From the NCBI RefSeq assembly GCF_000619945.1, contig NZ_JHVC01000007.1, forward strand, positions 186,001-250,000: DNA of 64,000 nt. The letters are read 5' to 3'. Positions 8,047 through 17,530 of this stretch are shown in pieces; the stretch's first letter is position 1, and every line of letters starts with the position of its first letter. The notes under the pieces were generated by a model. That model saw only the letters and a list, made by a program, of their open reading frames with translations, ran no database searches and was not told where the DNA came from. The DNA comes from Clostridium lundense DSM 17049 (lineage in GTDB: Bacteria > Bacillota > Clostridia > Clostridiales > Clostridiaceae). The position numbers and the translations under genes were made by a program.

Positions 8047-8739
8047 ATGAATGAGAAAATATTAATTGTTGATGATGATAGCGACATAAGAGAGATGATG
8101 CTTAGCTATTTTTCTAAAGAAGGCTATGAAGTAAATTGTGCAGAAGATGGATATGAGGCTCTTCAGCTTATAAGTAGTGAGAACTTTTCTATTGTATTAT
8201 TAGATATAATGATGCCAAATTTAGATGGCTATGAAACCATCTCTAAAATGAGAGAATTTACAGATATTCCAGTGATATTTTTAACTGCAAAAGGAGAACA
8301 AATGGATAAGGTTTCCGGTTTTATCAAAGGATGTGACGATTACGTAGTTAAGCCCTTTGATTTTACTGAGCTTTCCTTTAGAATTCGTGCTATTTTAAAA
8401 AGGACATGCAAAAATTTTAATGAGAGGGAAAAACATATTCTAAAGGTTAAGGATTTAGAAATAAATATTAAAGAATATAGTGTTAAAAAAAATGAAAATT
8501 ATATAAAATTAACTCCAAAAGAATTTGAAATATTATATCTTTTAGCTTCAAATAAAGGAAGAGTTTACTCTACTAGAATAATTTATGAACTTATATGGAA
8601 AGATGCTTTCTTAGAAAATGATAATAGTGTTTTAGTGCATATGCGAAATTTAAGAGAGAAAATAGGGGACAAAGTCAAGGAAAGTAAGTATATTAAAACT
8701 ATTTGGGGAGTTGGATATAAAATTGAAAAAGATAGCTAG
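8047..8739 (+). CDS. OmpR/PhoB-family response regulator (VanR/PhoP-like)
   Basis: A 230-residue regulator with a receiver domain (about 1-118): D9/D10, phospho-acceptor D53 in LLDIMMP, T80 and K102 in VVKPFDF. The winged-helix effector (about 130-230) shows LTPKEFEILYLLASN and ends with TIWGVGYKIE. The start at 8047 is preferred because TAGGATGA sits at the right distance; an ATG nine bases earlier lies inside that ribosome site. It overlaps the start of the kinase gene, so the two form a coupled pair. Confidence 0.9.
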   Translation: MNEKILIVDDDSDIREMMLSYFSKEGYEVNCAEDGYEALQLISSENFSIVLLDIMMPNLDGYETISKMREFTDIPVIFLTAKGEQMDKVSGFIKGCDDYVVKPFDFTELSFRIRAILKRTCKNFNEREKHILKVKDLEINIKEYSVKKNENYIKLTPKEFEILYLLASNKGRVYSTRIIYELIWKDAFLENDNSVLVHMRNLREKIGDKVKESKYIKTIWGVGYKIEKDS

Positions 8740-10096
8740 TCTAAAAATAGAACTTGTGTTATTTGCAGTTATATCCTTAATAATATCAGTATCAGTATTT
8801 GTTTATTTTGTAAGAAATGCCAAATTAGTATCTGATAAAAGTGATAAGGAAAAAATTGAATTTGTTAATTCTATAAATTTAAACTACTTTGAAAAGGATC
8901 TGAAAAAAATTGATTTAAAGGATAAAAATATTTATGAAAAACTTGATAATATGTTTATTGAACATGGAGTTCAGTTTTATATTGTAAAAAAAGATGGAGA
9001 GGTTGTTGCATCGCCAAATAAGGATATAAAAAACATTGATGCAGACAAAATTATAGATGGCAAAAGAGAAATTATAAATTTAAAAGCTGGTAAAAATATG
9101 GCACAAGTAACCGGATGTGATTATTTAAAGGACGGATGCTATGTGTATTTTTCATGTTTGGGACGTGCTAATTCAGATGGGGTGGCAGTTTTAGCAGGAA
9201 TTTTTACATTTATAATAGTTTTTACTTTATTTAATTTAGGAAGAATAAATTATATACTAAGCATAAAGAAATCTATTAAAATTATTACTCAAGGACAGCT
9301 TTCTCATAGAGTACAACTAAAATATAGAAATGAATTAAGGGAATTAGCAGAAGATATAAATTATATGGCATCAGAACTTGAAAGGGAAGATGAAAAAAGA
9401 AAGGAATTTTTAACAAATATTTCTCATGATTTGAGAACTCCTTTAACCTCAATATTAGGTTATTTAAAAATGATAAAAGAAGAAAAATATGAAGATGAAA
9501 AAGAACTTGAAGGCTACATAGATAAAATAAATAATAAAAGTTTGTTTTTAAAATCAATGCTGGATGATTTTTTTCAATACTCAAAGTTATCTTCCAGAGA
9601 TATTGAATTTAATAAAGAGAATATATATATTCAAGAATTAATAAGGCAATTAGTTGAAGAGGAGGAACCCGTTTTTCAAAATAATGACTTACTACTTTGC
9701 TCAACACTATTAAAAGAACCAATAAATATAGAAGGTGATGGGGAATTATTAGTTAGAGCTGTGAATAATCTTTTATCTAATGCTTTAAAATATTCAAAGA
9801 AAAACACAGCAGTTACTATAGAAGTATATAAAGAAATAATAGAAAAGCACATATTTGCTGTGATATCTATAAGCAATGTACCAAAAGAACATATAGATGA
9901 AGAAGAGATAGAAAGTTTTTTTGAAAGGCTTTATAAAAAAGACAAGTCTAGAAGCAAACAAGGAAGTGGACTTGGATTATCTATAGTTAAAGAAATATTA
10001 AAAATTCACAATGGGTACATAAAAGGAAGTATAGAGGATGGTAAAGTAGTTTTTAAATTGTTTATAAAAATGCATAATGATAGATTTGCTGTATAA
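8723..10096 (+). CDS. Sensor histidine kinase, partner of the 8047-8739 regulator
   Basis: A kinase of about 457 residues with two membrane segments (about 8-28 and 145-170), an external sensor region between them, a HAMP linker (IKIITQGQLSHRV), a HisKA domain with the phospho-acceptor in FLTNISHDLRTPLTSILGY, and an ATPase domain with NNLLSNALKYS and GSGLGLSIVKEI. The layout is VanS-like. The start is TTG at 8723 or TTG at 8711; the first keeps better spacing from GGGGAG. The reading frame overlaps the regulator by 17-29 bases. Confidence 0.87.
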   Translation: MKKIASLKIELVLFAVISLIISVSVFVYFVRNAKLVSDKSDKEKIEFVNSINLNYFEKDLKKIDLKDKNIYEKLDNMFIEHGVQFYIVKKDGEVVASPNKDIKNIDADKIIDGKREIINLKAGKNMAQVTGCDYLKDGCYVYFSCLGRANSDGVAVLAGIFTFIIVFTLFNLGRINYILSIKKSIKIITQGQLSHRVQLKYRNELRELAEDINYMASELEREDEKRKEFLTNISHDLRTPLTSILGYLKMIKEEKYEDEKELEGYIDKINNKSLFLKSMLDDFFQYSKLSSRDIEFNKENIYIQELIRQLVEEEEPVFQNNDLLLCSTLLKEPINIEGDGELLVRAVNNLLSNALKYSKKNTAVTIEVYKEIIEKHIFAVISISNVPKEHIDEEEIESFFERLYKKDKSRSKQGSGLGLSIVKEILKIHNGYIKGSIEDGKVVFKLFIKMHNDRFAV

Positions 10097-10151
10097 GACA
10101 ATAGTATTTTAATGGATTTAGCCACAATATCGCTCTCTATTATACATATAT

Positions 10152-10203
10152 ACCATCGCCTGTAGGAGGCTTAAATAGTTGATTGCAAGCGGTGGTGTTT
10201 TTG
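10152..10203 (+). terminator. Terminator after the two-component pair
   Basis: ACCATCGC and GCGGTGGT form a stem with one G-U pair, with a smaller GCCTGTAGGAGGC hairpin inside, and a TGTTTTT run follows. Confidence 0.6.
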
Positions 10204-10286
10204 ATTGATAAGAGTGTATTTGCTAATAAAGCTAGTAAAAATGTATATAAGTAATGTAGATAAATATATTAAATTTATTTTTATGA

Positions 10287-10292
10287 TATAAT
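10287..10292 (+). promoter_or_regulatory. -10 box of the ArsR-type regulator gene
   Basis: A perfect TATAAT. Transcription from it would begin near 10299, which excludes the ATG at 10293 as a start for the regulator and supports GTG at 10332. No good -35 box was seen. Confidence 0.45.
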
Positions 10293-10331
10293 ATGGATAT
10301 TCTAGCAAATCAATTTATGGGAGTGAATGAT

Positions 10332-11363
10332 GTGGAAATTAAAATACTTGATAAGTTAGATTCTATTTATGAGATATTCGGACTAATTTATATGAGTCAT
10401 AACTATGAAAAAGTTATTGATATTTTAATAGAAGAACTTAATAACAATGGAGTTAACGGAGAATTATTTCTAAAGAAAAACTTTAAGATAATTGATAAAT
10501 ACATAAAAACTTTTGACAAATATAAGATTATTAATGAAAATGAAGTAGTATTTTTTGATGAAGATGATGCATTTATTTTTATGCTAGTTGCATTTGTTTT
10601 AATTAACAATAAGGAGTTAATATATTCATCAGATAATATAACAAATGATCAGCTTAAATCCATGATCTTAGATGTTTACAATGAGGTATTTGAGGATGAA
10701 AAGAATATAGATTCTATTAATACATTAGACAATATAATAGAATTTTTAAAAGGACTGGATATTAAAGAAAATACTAAATGGAAGTTAATGATTATTTTAA
10801 ATGATCCTAAAAAATACTATAAATCTTTAATTAATATAATAGAAAATAATAAAAATGCATATAATGAAGCTTATAAAGCTGTTGAAAAACCATTATCTAA
10901 ATTAATAAATAATTATATTAGATATGTTAACTCGGAAAAATGTGAGATATTAAATAATATTATAAAAAATAATGAAAATAACATAACTGTAATTCCTACC
11001 TTAGCATTTGGTGCTTCATTATTTGAGTTTAAGAATACATACTTTATGGGTTTATTATATGAGATTATAAGTAAAGAGTACATTTATTCTATGGGGAATA
11101 AGGGAGAACTTGTTTTAAAGTTGAAAGCTTTAAGTGATAAAAGTAAATTAGAAATAATATCACTTTTAAAGGTTGGTCCTAAATATAGCTTGGAGATAGC
11201 TGAGGCTTTAAAGCTTACTCCAGCTACAGTTTCCTATCATATGGGATCATTATTAGAATGTAGTATGGTTGTTGTAGAAAAGAAACAGGGTAAGGTATAT
11301 TATTATTTAAATAAAACTGGATTAAAAAATTTTATAGATGAACTTAATAGTGTATTATTATAA
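10332..11363 (+). CDS. ArsR-type winged-helix regulator with long N-terminal domain
   Basis: A 343-residue protein whose last 85 residues are an ArsR-type winged helix: LKALSDKSKLEIISLL, then YSLEIAEALKLTPATVSYHM as the recognition region, then a beta wing with KKQGKVYYYL. The first 250 residues are helical, highly charged and not recognised; they may sense a ligand. The GTG at 10332 has GGGAG eight bases upstream and lies inside the transcript predicted from the TATAAT at 10287. It is followed by an ABC exporter whose promoter carries a perfect palindrome, so it probably represses that exporter (inferred). Confidence 0.8.
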   Translation: MEIKILDKLDSIYEIFGLIYMSHNYEKVIDILIEELNNNGVNGELFLKKNFKIIDKYIKTFDKYKIINENEVVFFDEDDAFIFMLVAFVLINNKELIYSSDNITNDQLKSMILDVYNEVFEDEKNIDSINTLDNIIEFLKGLDIKENTKWKLMIILNDPKKYYKSLINIIENNKNAYNEAYKAVEKPLSKLINNYIRYVNSEKCEILNNIIKNNENNITVIPTLAFGASLFEFKNTYFMGLLYEIISKEYIYSMGNKGELVLKLKALSDKSKLEIISLLKVGPKYSLEIAEALKLTPATVSYHMGSLLECSMVVVEKKQGKVYYYLNKTGLKNFIDELNSVLL

Positions 11364-11396
11364 AAAAATCTCTCAGGGAACTGGGAGATTTTTTTA
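11363..11396 (+). terminator. Terminator of the ArsR-type regulator gene
   Basis: AATCTCTCAG pairs with CTGGGAGATT (one G-U pair) over a GGAA-type loop, followed by seven T. Confidence 0.85.
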
Positions 11397-11425
11397 TAAT
11401 AGTATTAGAATATTATGTAATTTAT

Positions 11426-11454
11426 TTGACAAGTATCTAATTTGGTAATATTAT
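11426..11454 (+). promoter_or_regulatory. Sigma-A promoter of the ABC exporter gene
   Basis: TTGACA at 11426-11431 and TATTAT at 11449-11454 are separated by 17 bases, placing the transcription start at about 11461. Confidence 0.75.
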
Positions 11455-11463
11455 AAAAACATG

Positions 11464-11503
11464 AATTATATAACTATCTAACTAATTAGATAGTTATATA
11501 ATT
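11464..11503. promoter_or_regulatory. Perfect 17-bp inverted repeat (operator candidate) at the ABC exporter start site
   Basis: Arms at 11464-11480 and 11487-11503 are exact complements around a 6-base centre; the core is ATAACTATCTA and TAGATAGTTAT. It begins at the predicted transcription start of the exporter gene and ends 28 bases before its ATG. This position fits a repressor operator for the ArsR-type protein encoded upstream. It could also form an mRNA hairpin. Confidence 0.65.
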
Positions 11504-11530
11504 AAATTAATTTAAATTGGGGGAGTTGCC

Positions 11531-13210
11531 ATGAAAGAATGTATTAAGAGAAATAAACTACTATTAATGTTTACCATTATATTTAGCATAATATCATCAG
11601 TGGCCATGGTAGGATTATCATTATTTATTCAAGCTACTATAGACTATGTTACTGTTAGGAATATGGATGGTTTTAAAAGGATACTAATATATTCAGTAGG
11701 ATATGGTATTCTTATAGGATTACTATATTTTATATATGATATTCTAAGTAAAATGTTCATTAGAAATTTATTAAAGATGTTAAGAACTAAAGTGTTTTTT
11801 GGTATACTTAGAAGAAACTATAAGGATTTTAATTCAAAAAATACAGCAGATTATATTTCAGTATTGACAAATGACATGAAATTAATAGAGGAAAACTATG
11901 TTGTTCCATTACTTTTAATTCTTCAATGTAGTGTTATGTTTACAGCAACAGTTATTCTTTTATTATATTTAAGCCCATTAGTTACATTAGGAATTTTTAT
12001 AAGTATGTTATTAATTTTTATAGTTCCAAATATATTTGGAAAAGCTTTACAAAATAGACAATTAGAGCTTTCAAGTAGGTTATCATTCTTTACATCTAAA
12101 CTTAAGGATATCTTTTCTGGATATGATGTTATTAGATCATACAATTTAAGAAGAAATATAAATAAAGAATTTGAAGAAGAGAATAATAATTTATCTAATG
12201 CAAAATTCACAGCTGATAAGATATTTGTAATAAATGAATCACTATCTCAAATGTTAGGAATGGGAACACAATTTGTAGCTATATTTTTATCAGCATACTT
12301 AGTTATAAAAGGTAACTTAACCATGGGAATGCTTATTGCTATTATCGAACTTTCTGCTACTTTTGTACAGCCTGTAATAATGATAATGAGCAATGTTCCT
12401 AAGCTTAATAGTGTTAAACCTATAATTAAAAAAATTGATGATTTTTCCAACTATAAAGATACTGATTTTATTGGTAAGGATAACCCTTATTTTAATAATA
12501 ACTTAGAGGTGTCAAATTTATCTTTTAATTATGGTAACGAGAAAGTTGTTATCGACAATATAAGTTTAAGGATAGATAAAAACAAAAAATATGCAATAGT
12601 AGGGGAAAGTGGATGTGGTAAATCTACCTTAATAAAGTTAATGCTTGGGTATTATTCTGATTTTACTGGAGATATAAAATTTGATGGAAACAGTATTAAG
12701 AATTTAAATATAGAAAAGCTAAACAAAATGATTTCAATTATACATCAAAATGTATATATGTTTGATAAAAGTATAAAAGACAATATATACTTATATAAGG
12801 AATTTTCAAAAGAACAAATCAATGATGCTTTAAATTTAAGTGGGGTAAATAAATTTATAGAGGAAACAACTGATGGATTAAATTATTTGGTTGGAGAAAA
12901 TGGTAGTAATCTTTCAGGGGGGCAAAGGCAAAGAATAGCGATTGCTAGAGCCTTAATTCAAAAAACATCAATACTTGTACTGGATGAAGGCACATCCGCT
13001 ATAGATATGCAGACAGCTTATGATATAGAAAGTAAACTGTTAAATATAGAAAATTTAACTCTAATTACAATTACTCATAAAATGAGTGAAGAATTATTAA
13101 GTCTATATGATGAGATAATGTATATGGAAAATGGACAAATAGTTGAAAGAGGAAACTTAAAAGAATTGTTAGAGAAAAGGGAAAAATTCTTTAACTTCTA
13201 TATAGTATAA
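11531..13210 (+). CDS. ABC exporter half-transporter (membrane domain fused to ATPase)
   Basis: A 559-residue protein with six membrane helices in about 1-300 and a nucleotide-binding domain in about 325-559. Walker A reads GESGCGKST, the signature LSGGQRQRIAIARAL, Walker B ILVLDEGTSAID and the switch His THKM. The usual Walker B glutamate is present. Such half-transporters dimerise to export lipids, drugs or peptides; no substrate can be read. The ATG follows GGGGGAG. It is probably controlled by the ArsR-type regulator through the palindrome at its promoter. Confidence 0.88.
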   Translation: MKECIKRNKLLLMFTIIFSIISSVAMVGLSLFIQATIDYVTVRNMDGFKRILIYSVGYGILIGLLYFIYDILSKMFIRNLLKMLRTKVFFGILRRNYKDFNSKNTADYISVLTNDMKLIEENYVVPLLLILQCSVMFTATVILLLYLSPLVTLGIFISMLLIFIVPNIFGKALQNRQLELSSRLSFFTSKLKDIFSGYDVIRSYNLRRNINKEFEEENNNLSNAKFTADKIFVINESLSQMLGMGTQFVAIFLSAYLVIKGNLTMGMLIAIIELSATFVQPVIMIMSNVPKLNSVKPIIKKIDDFSNYKDTDFIGKDNPYFNNNLEVSNLSFNYGNEKVVIDNISLRIDKNKKYAIVGESGCGKSTLIKLMLGYYSDFTGDIKFDGNSIKNLNIEKLNKMISIIHQNVYMFDKSIKDNIYLYKEFSKEQINDALNLSGVNKFIEETTDGLNYLVGENGSNLSGGQRQRIAIARALIQKTSILVLDEGTSAIDMQTAYDIESKLLNIENLTLITITHKMSEELLSLYDEIMYMENGQIVERGNLKELLEKREKFFNFYIV

Positions 13211-13268
13211 AGTTGTACTATATATAATTTAATTAAATAAGAGCAATCTCTGTTACTAAAAAGAGGGC

Positions 13269-13367
13269 GTCGCACTAAAAATAAATCCTACAATATATTG
13301 TGCTAACTTTAAACTTGTAAGACAGTATATTGTATGTAAATTCCTTAATGCGACAATCTTTTTTTAT
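13269..13367 (+). terminator. Complex hairpin with T run after the ABC exporter
   Basis: GTCGCA (13269-13274) pairs with TGCGAC (13349-13354), and inside it TACAATATA pairs with TATATTGTA. A TCTTTTTTT run follows at 13357. It sits between convergent genes and could terminate the exporter transcript; the long interior resembles a decayed palindromic repeat. Confidence 0.5.
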
Positions 13368-13379
13368 TTGGATATATTT

Positions 13380-14006
13380 TTAATTTTTGGGTATATTTTT
13401 TAATTTTATTGAGGTAATAACTTTTGTATTTTTATCAAAATCAATACGGAGTTCTTGTCCATATGCTCCCATATCACTAATAAAGTATGTAATCCATCCT
13501 GTTTGTTTGAAATAATCAACTTTTGGAGCACCATAAGTTTTAATAACATCATCATATGTTGATGCTAAAGTAATACCTTTTGGTAATACTACAGTATTTT
13601 TATATGAGTCACCTTCTTTTTCTACTTTAATAGCACCTAACATGGCATCATCAAACTTTACTGTAGAGCCACTTGTATTATAAAGTGTTACTGTAATACG
13701 AGTTTCTGCACTTTTACTTCCATCATCCATATAAATAGAGTCTACATAATAACCATGTTTTAAGGGTTGTCCTTTATCAGCAAAATCATTATACTTCCAT
13801 CCGTTATCTACTAAACTTTGTGCTTTAACAGGTAGAGTGTATTTTACTCCATTTAAAGTGATATCTCCACTCAATGGATCTGCCTTCATCTGGGAAGTGT
13901 ATGTTTTAATGTCTTCTTTTGTAAGTTCCTTAACTTTTTTAGAATTTCCACAAGCAGTTAGTGTGAATAAAAATAGGCTTAAACATAAAATAAGTATTTT
14001 TTTCAT
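13380..14006 (-). CDS. Putative lipoprotein
   Basis: A 208-residue protein with a lipoprotein signal: KK, a hydrophobic stretch, and the lipobox LTAC with C19, so it should be attached to the outer face of the membrane. The mature part contains a beta-rich domain (ETRITVTLYNTSGSTVKF) and, near residue 150, STYDDVIKTYGAP, which resembles the fold seen in small SmpA-like repeats. Its function is not recognised. A ribosome site AGGATAA precedes the ATG. It stands alone between convergent and divergent neighbours. Confidence 0.75.
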   Translation of the reverse strand: MKKILILCLSLFLFTLTACGNSKKVKELTKEDIKTYTSQMKADPLSGDITLNGVKYTLPVKAQSLVDNGWKYNDFADKGQPLKHGYYVDSIYMDDGSKSAETRITVTLYNTSGSTVKFDDAMLGAIKVEKEGDSYKNTVVLPKGITLASTYDDVIKTYGAPKVDYFKQTGWITYFISDMGAYGQELRIDFDKNTKVITSIKLKNIPKN

Positions 14007-14180
14007 AAAATTATCCTTTCTTTGTTGAAAATTTATAACTTTGTATTTTAAATAAATTAATAGTGTTAATTTTGGCTATGTAATTATACCATATATTCCA
14101 TCATTGTCAAGTGAATGAAAATAAATCCACTGATTTATTTGTTACATTAAAATTAACTACTGTGTTATGGAAGATTTATT

Positions 14181-14354
14181 ATGCCATTGATGTACAGATA
14201 TTGCTGCATTTATAAGGAAACATTAGATACTGGAAGCTTTAAAGCTCAAGGTGGTGGATTTAAAAGATTAAATGATGTAATATTTAAAGGTAAGTTAGAA
14301 GAAATAATATCAAAAGTAAAAATATATATGTTTGAAAATAAGGAGATTAGCTAG
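14181..14354 (+). pseudogene. Remnant of a type I restriction HsdR subunit (C-terminal tail)
   Basis: Reading 14181-14354 gives 57 residues whose end, GGGFKRLNDVIFKGKLEEIIS, matches the C-terminal pattern of HsdR subunits, in which a GGF-RLN-F-G-LEE block is followed by a helical tail and stop. The first ten residues look unrelated. The stop is two bases before the hsdM start, the position expected for an upstream hsdR. No helicase or nuclease motifs survive upstream, so the restriction subunit seems to have been lost by deletion. The assignment rests on a short match. Confidence 0.55.
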
Positions 14355-14356
14355 GG

Positions 14357-15769
14357 ATGAATACACAAGAGATAGTAAGTAAATTTTGGAACATGTGTAA
14401 TGTATTAAGAGATGATGGAATAACCTACCACCAATATGTAGTAGAATTAACCTATATTCTTTTCTTAAAGATGGCAAAAGAAACAGGGGCAGAAGATAAA
14501 TTACCACAAGGTTTTAGATGGGATGATTTAAAGTGTAAAAGTGGAGTAGAACTTAAGAATTTTTATAAGGAGTTGTTAAATCATTTAGGAGAAGAAACCA
14601 CAGGAATAGTACAACAAATATATCAAGGTTCAGCTACTAATATAGAAGAGCCAAAGAATTTAGAAAAAATAATTACAACTATAGATGTATTAGATTGGTA
14701 TTCAGCTAAAGAAGAGGGACTTGGAAACCTATATGAAGGATTATTAGAGAAGAATGCATCTGAGAAAAAATCAGGAGCAGGACAATACTTTACTCCGAGA
14801 GTGTTAATTGATGTTATGGTAAAGCTTATTGATCCAAAACCTGGTGAAAAATGTAATGATCCAGCAGCAGGAACCTTTGGATTTATGATTGCAGCAGATC
14901 ACTATTTAAAAGAAAAAACAGATAATTATTTTGATTTAGATACAGATTTAGCAGAATTTCAAAGAACTAAAGCTTTTTCGGGATGCGAGTTAGTTCATGA
15001 AACTCATAGATTAGCACTTATGAATGCAATTCTACATGATATAGAGGGAAACATAATCTTAGGAGATACACTAACTAATATAGGAAAACAAATGAAAGAT
15101 TTAGATGTAGTGCTTTCTAATCCTCCTTTTGGAACAAAGAAAGGTGGAGAAAGAGCCACAAGGGATGACTTAACATTTATTACATCTAACAAGCAATTAA
15201 ACTTTTTACAACATATATATAGAAGTTTAAAGACAGATGGAAAGGCAAGAGCAGCAGTAGTGTTACCAGATAATGTTTTATTCCAAGAAGGTGACGGAAT
15301 AAAGATAAGAGAAGACTTAATGGATAAATGTAATTTACATACCATATTAAGACTTCCAACAGGTATCTTCTATGCACAGGGAGTTAAGACAAATGTATTA
15401 TTTTTTACAAGAGGAAAAGAAGATAAAGATAATACAAAGGAAGTATGGATTTACGATTTAAGAACTAATATGCCAAGTTTCGGTAAAACAAACCCATTAG
15501 AACATTCACACTTTGATGACTTTATAAAAGCATACAGGGCTGAAAATAGAGAATTAATAAAAGATCAAAGATGGAATAAGTTCACTAGAGAAAAAATAAG
15601 AGAAAAGAATGATAATCTAGATTTAGGACTTATAAAAGATGATTCTATATTAGACTATGAAGATTTACCGGACCCAATAGAATCAACGGAAGAAGCAGTA
15701 GCAAAACTAGAAGAAGCAACTGACTTACTTTTAAGCGTTATTAAAGAATTAAGAAGCTTAGAGAAGTAA
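14357..15769 (+). CDS. hsdM: Type I restriction-modification system, methyltransferase (M) subunit
   Basis: A 470-residue adenine-N6 DNA methyltransferase subunit. The N-terminal helical domain (about 1-125) ends before GAGQYFTPR; the AdoMet motif reads NDPAAGTFGFMI near residue 170, and catalytic motif IV is LSNPPFG near residue 255. It works with HsdS to recognise and methylate a bipartite DNA site. It starts two bases after the HsdR-like remnant, and hsdS follows 12 bases after its stop with its own GGAGG. Confidence 0.94.
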   Translation: MNTQEIVSKFWNMCNVLRDDGITYHQYVVELTYILFLKMAKETGAEDKLPQGFRWDDLKCKSGVELKNFYKELLNHLGEETTGIVQQIYQGSATNIEEPKNLEKIITTIDVLDWYSAKEEGLGNLYEGLLEKNASEKKSGAGQYFTPRVLIDVMVKLIDPKPGEKCNDPAAGTFGFMIAADHYLKEKTDNYFDLDTDLAEFQRTKAFSGCELVHETHRLALMNAILHDIEGNIILGDTLTNIGKQMKDLDVVLSNPPFGTKKGGERATRDDLTFITSNKQLNFLQHIYRSLKTDGKARAAVVLPDNVLFQEGDGIKIREDLMDKCNLHTILRLPTGIFYAQGVKTNVLFFTRGKEDKDNTKEVWIYDLRTNMPSFGKTNPLEHSHFDDFIKAYRAENRELIKDQRWNKFTREKIREKNDNLDLGLIKDDSILDYEDLPDPIESTEEAVAKLEEATDLLLSVIKELRSLEK

Positions 15770-15781
15770 GGAGGATAAATT

Positions 15782-17107
15782 ATGGCTAAAAAAAATATGA
15801 TATTGGAAGAAAAGTTAGAAGAAGCTATTGTTAAGGATGCTCCTTATGAAGTGCCGGAGAATTGGGTGTGGGGTAATTTTGAATATATCTTTGATAATGT
15901 AACAAGTAGTAGCAAAAAGTTAAAACAAAAAGATTACCAAACATGTTCTGAATATATTAATATTCCTGTAATTGATCAGGGTGAAAGTTTTATTGGAGGT
16001 TATACAGATAAAGTAGAACTGGCATATAGTGGTAAGCTACCAGTAATAATATTTGGTGATCATTCAAAATGTATAAAATATGTTGATTTTGATTTTGTAC
16101 AAGGTGCAGATGGAGTAAAAGTATTATTATCACGAGAAATAAATACAAAATACTTATATTATATGTTAATGAATTTAAGACTGCCAGATAAGGGATATAG
16201 TAGGTATTTTAAGTTTTTAAGGGAAAAACCAATGCCTATTGCGCCTTTAAAAGAACAACAGAGGATTGTAAATACAATAGAGAACCTTTTTAAAAAGTTG
16301 GATAGGTCTAAAGAGCTAATTGAAGAAGCTAGAGAAGGATTTGAAAAGAGAAAAACTTCTATATTGGAGAAAGCTTTTAGGGGAGAGCTAACTAAAAAGT
16401 GGAGAGAATATAGAGGAATACAATCCAGTGATAAATTAATTTCGTTAAAGGAAGTAGCAAATTTCAAAGGTGGATTTGCATTTAAAAGTACACAGTTTGT
16501 AGAAGAAGGCATTCAAGTAATTAGAATGGGCAATCTTTATAATGGAATTTTAGATTTAGAAAGAAGCCCAGTATTTGTTCCTAAAGATTTTGACATTAAT
16601 TTAGTTAATAAATACAAAATTAAAAAAGGAGATATTCTCTTAACACTAACAGGAACAAAGTACAAAAGAGATTATGGATTTGCGGTATTAATAGATGAGG
16701 ATAGAGATCTTTTACTAAATCAAAGAATTTTAAGTATCACGCCTAAAGAATCTATAGTTACTAAATATTTATATTATTATTTAAAGAGTGATACATTTAA
16801 AGATATATTCTTTAGTCAAGAAACCGGTGGAGTAAATCAAGGAAATGTTAGTGGGAAATTTGTAGAAACCATTAAAATAAAAAATATATCTATTGAAGAA
16901 CAAAAAGAAATAGTAAAAATTTTAGATAATCTTTTAGAAAAAGAATCCAAAATAGAAAAACTTACTGAGTTAGAAGATCAAATTGAATTAATAAAGAAAT
17001 CAATTCTTGCAAAAGCCTTTAGAGGGGAACTTGAAACAAATTCAGAGGATGAGGAAAGTGCTTTAGAACTATTTAAGAAAATTTTAAGTATTGAAAAGTC
17101 ATCTTAA
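15782..17107 (+). CDS. hsdS: Type I restriction-modification system, specificity (S) subunit
   Basis: A 441-residue protein with two target-recognition domains (about 20-150 and 215-370), each followed by a conserved coiled-coil repeat: PLKEQQRIVNTIENLFKKLD with ILEKAFRGELT, and SIEEQKEIVKILDNLLEKE with ILAKAFRGELE. The two domains read the two halves of the recognition site. Full length suggests it is functional with HsdM. No hsdR follows; the next gene is a sigma factor. Confidence 0.92.
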   Translation: MAKKNMILEEKLEEAIVKDAPYEVPENWVWGNFEYIFDNVTSSSKKLKQKDYQTCSEYINIPVIDQGESFIGGYTDKVELAYSGKLPVIIFGDHSKCIKYVDFDFVQGADGVKVLLSREINTKYLYYMLMNLRLPDKGYSRYFKFLREKPMPIAPLKEQQRIVNTIENLFKKLDRSKELIEEAREGFEKRKTSILEKAFRGELTKKWREYRGIQSSDKLISLKEVANFKGGFAFKSTQFVEEGIQVIRMGNLYNGILDLERSPVFVPKDFDINLVNKYKIKKGDILLTLTGTKYKRDYGFAVLIDEDRDLLLNQRILSITPKESIVTKYLYYYLKSDTFKDIFFSQETGGVNQGNVSGKFVETIKIKNISIEEQKEIVKILDNLLEKESKIEKLTELEDQIELIKKSILAKAFRGELETNSEDEESALELFKKILSIEKSS

Positions 17108-17309
17108 ATAAAGTAGGTGGGAATGAAATGTGTTAAATCAAAAACACAAGAGAATAAAGATAAGAATGGATATGAAAAAGGATATTGTATCAGTATCAAT
17201 CTTGGAAATAGTCATTTCAGGAGGGATATTTATAAAAAGAAAACGATAGAAAATTGCAGTTAAAAGTGTTAGTGTAAATATTTATAGAAAGAGAATATTA
17301 CCAAAATGA

Positions 17310-17348
17310 AGGAGAAACTAAAAGGAAAGTTTCTCTTTTATTTTTTTA
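17310..17348 (+). terminator. Terminator downstream of hsdS
   Basis: GAGAAACT and AGTTTCTC form a stem over a short purine loop, followed by TTTTATTTTTTT. It lies in the 423-base gap 17108-17530, which also holds a dispersed repeat copy and only very short, unconvincing reading frames. Confidence 0.7.
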
Positions 17349-17410
17349 CCATTTTTAAAACTATTACTATCTTTATTACGAATACATAAATGAGAAGACA
17401 AACATTAATA

Positions 17411-17496
17411 GGATAAACAGAGTTCTTGGCTTCAGAAGGAGTTTTTACCCACCGCTTTAAAGAATATGGAAGTATTGGAGCAAGTAGTCATCGGAT
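17411..17496 (-). repeat. Dispersed repeat, copy B
   Basis: Read on the minus strand this 86-base element starts ATCCGATGACTACTTGCTCC and ends CTCTGTTTATCC. It aligns with copy A (1748-1832) end to end with roughly a dozen differences, counted by eye. It lies just upstream of the sigma factor gene in the opposite orientation. Many of the differences are transitions. Confidence 0.7.
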
Positions 17497-17530
17497 GAAA
17501 AAATAAGAAAGAAGGGAGCAGTTAAATTGT

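Noticed and set aside
17171..17248. 25-codon frame after hsdS
   Set aside because: No ribosome site and no recognisable pattern; could be decayed sequence but cannot be supported.
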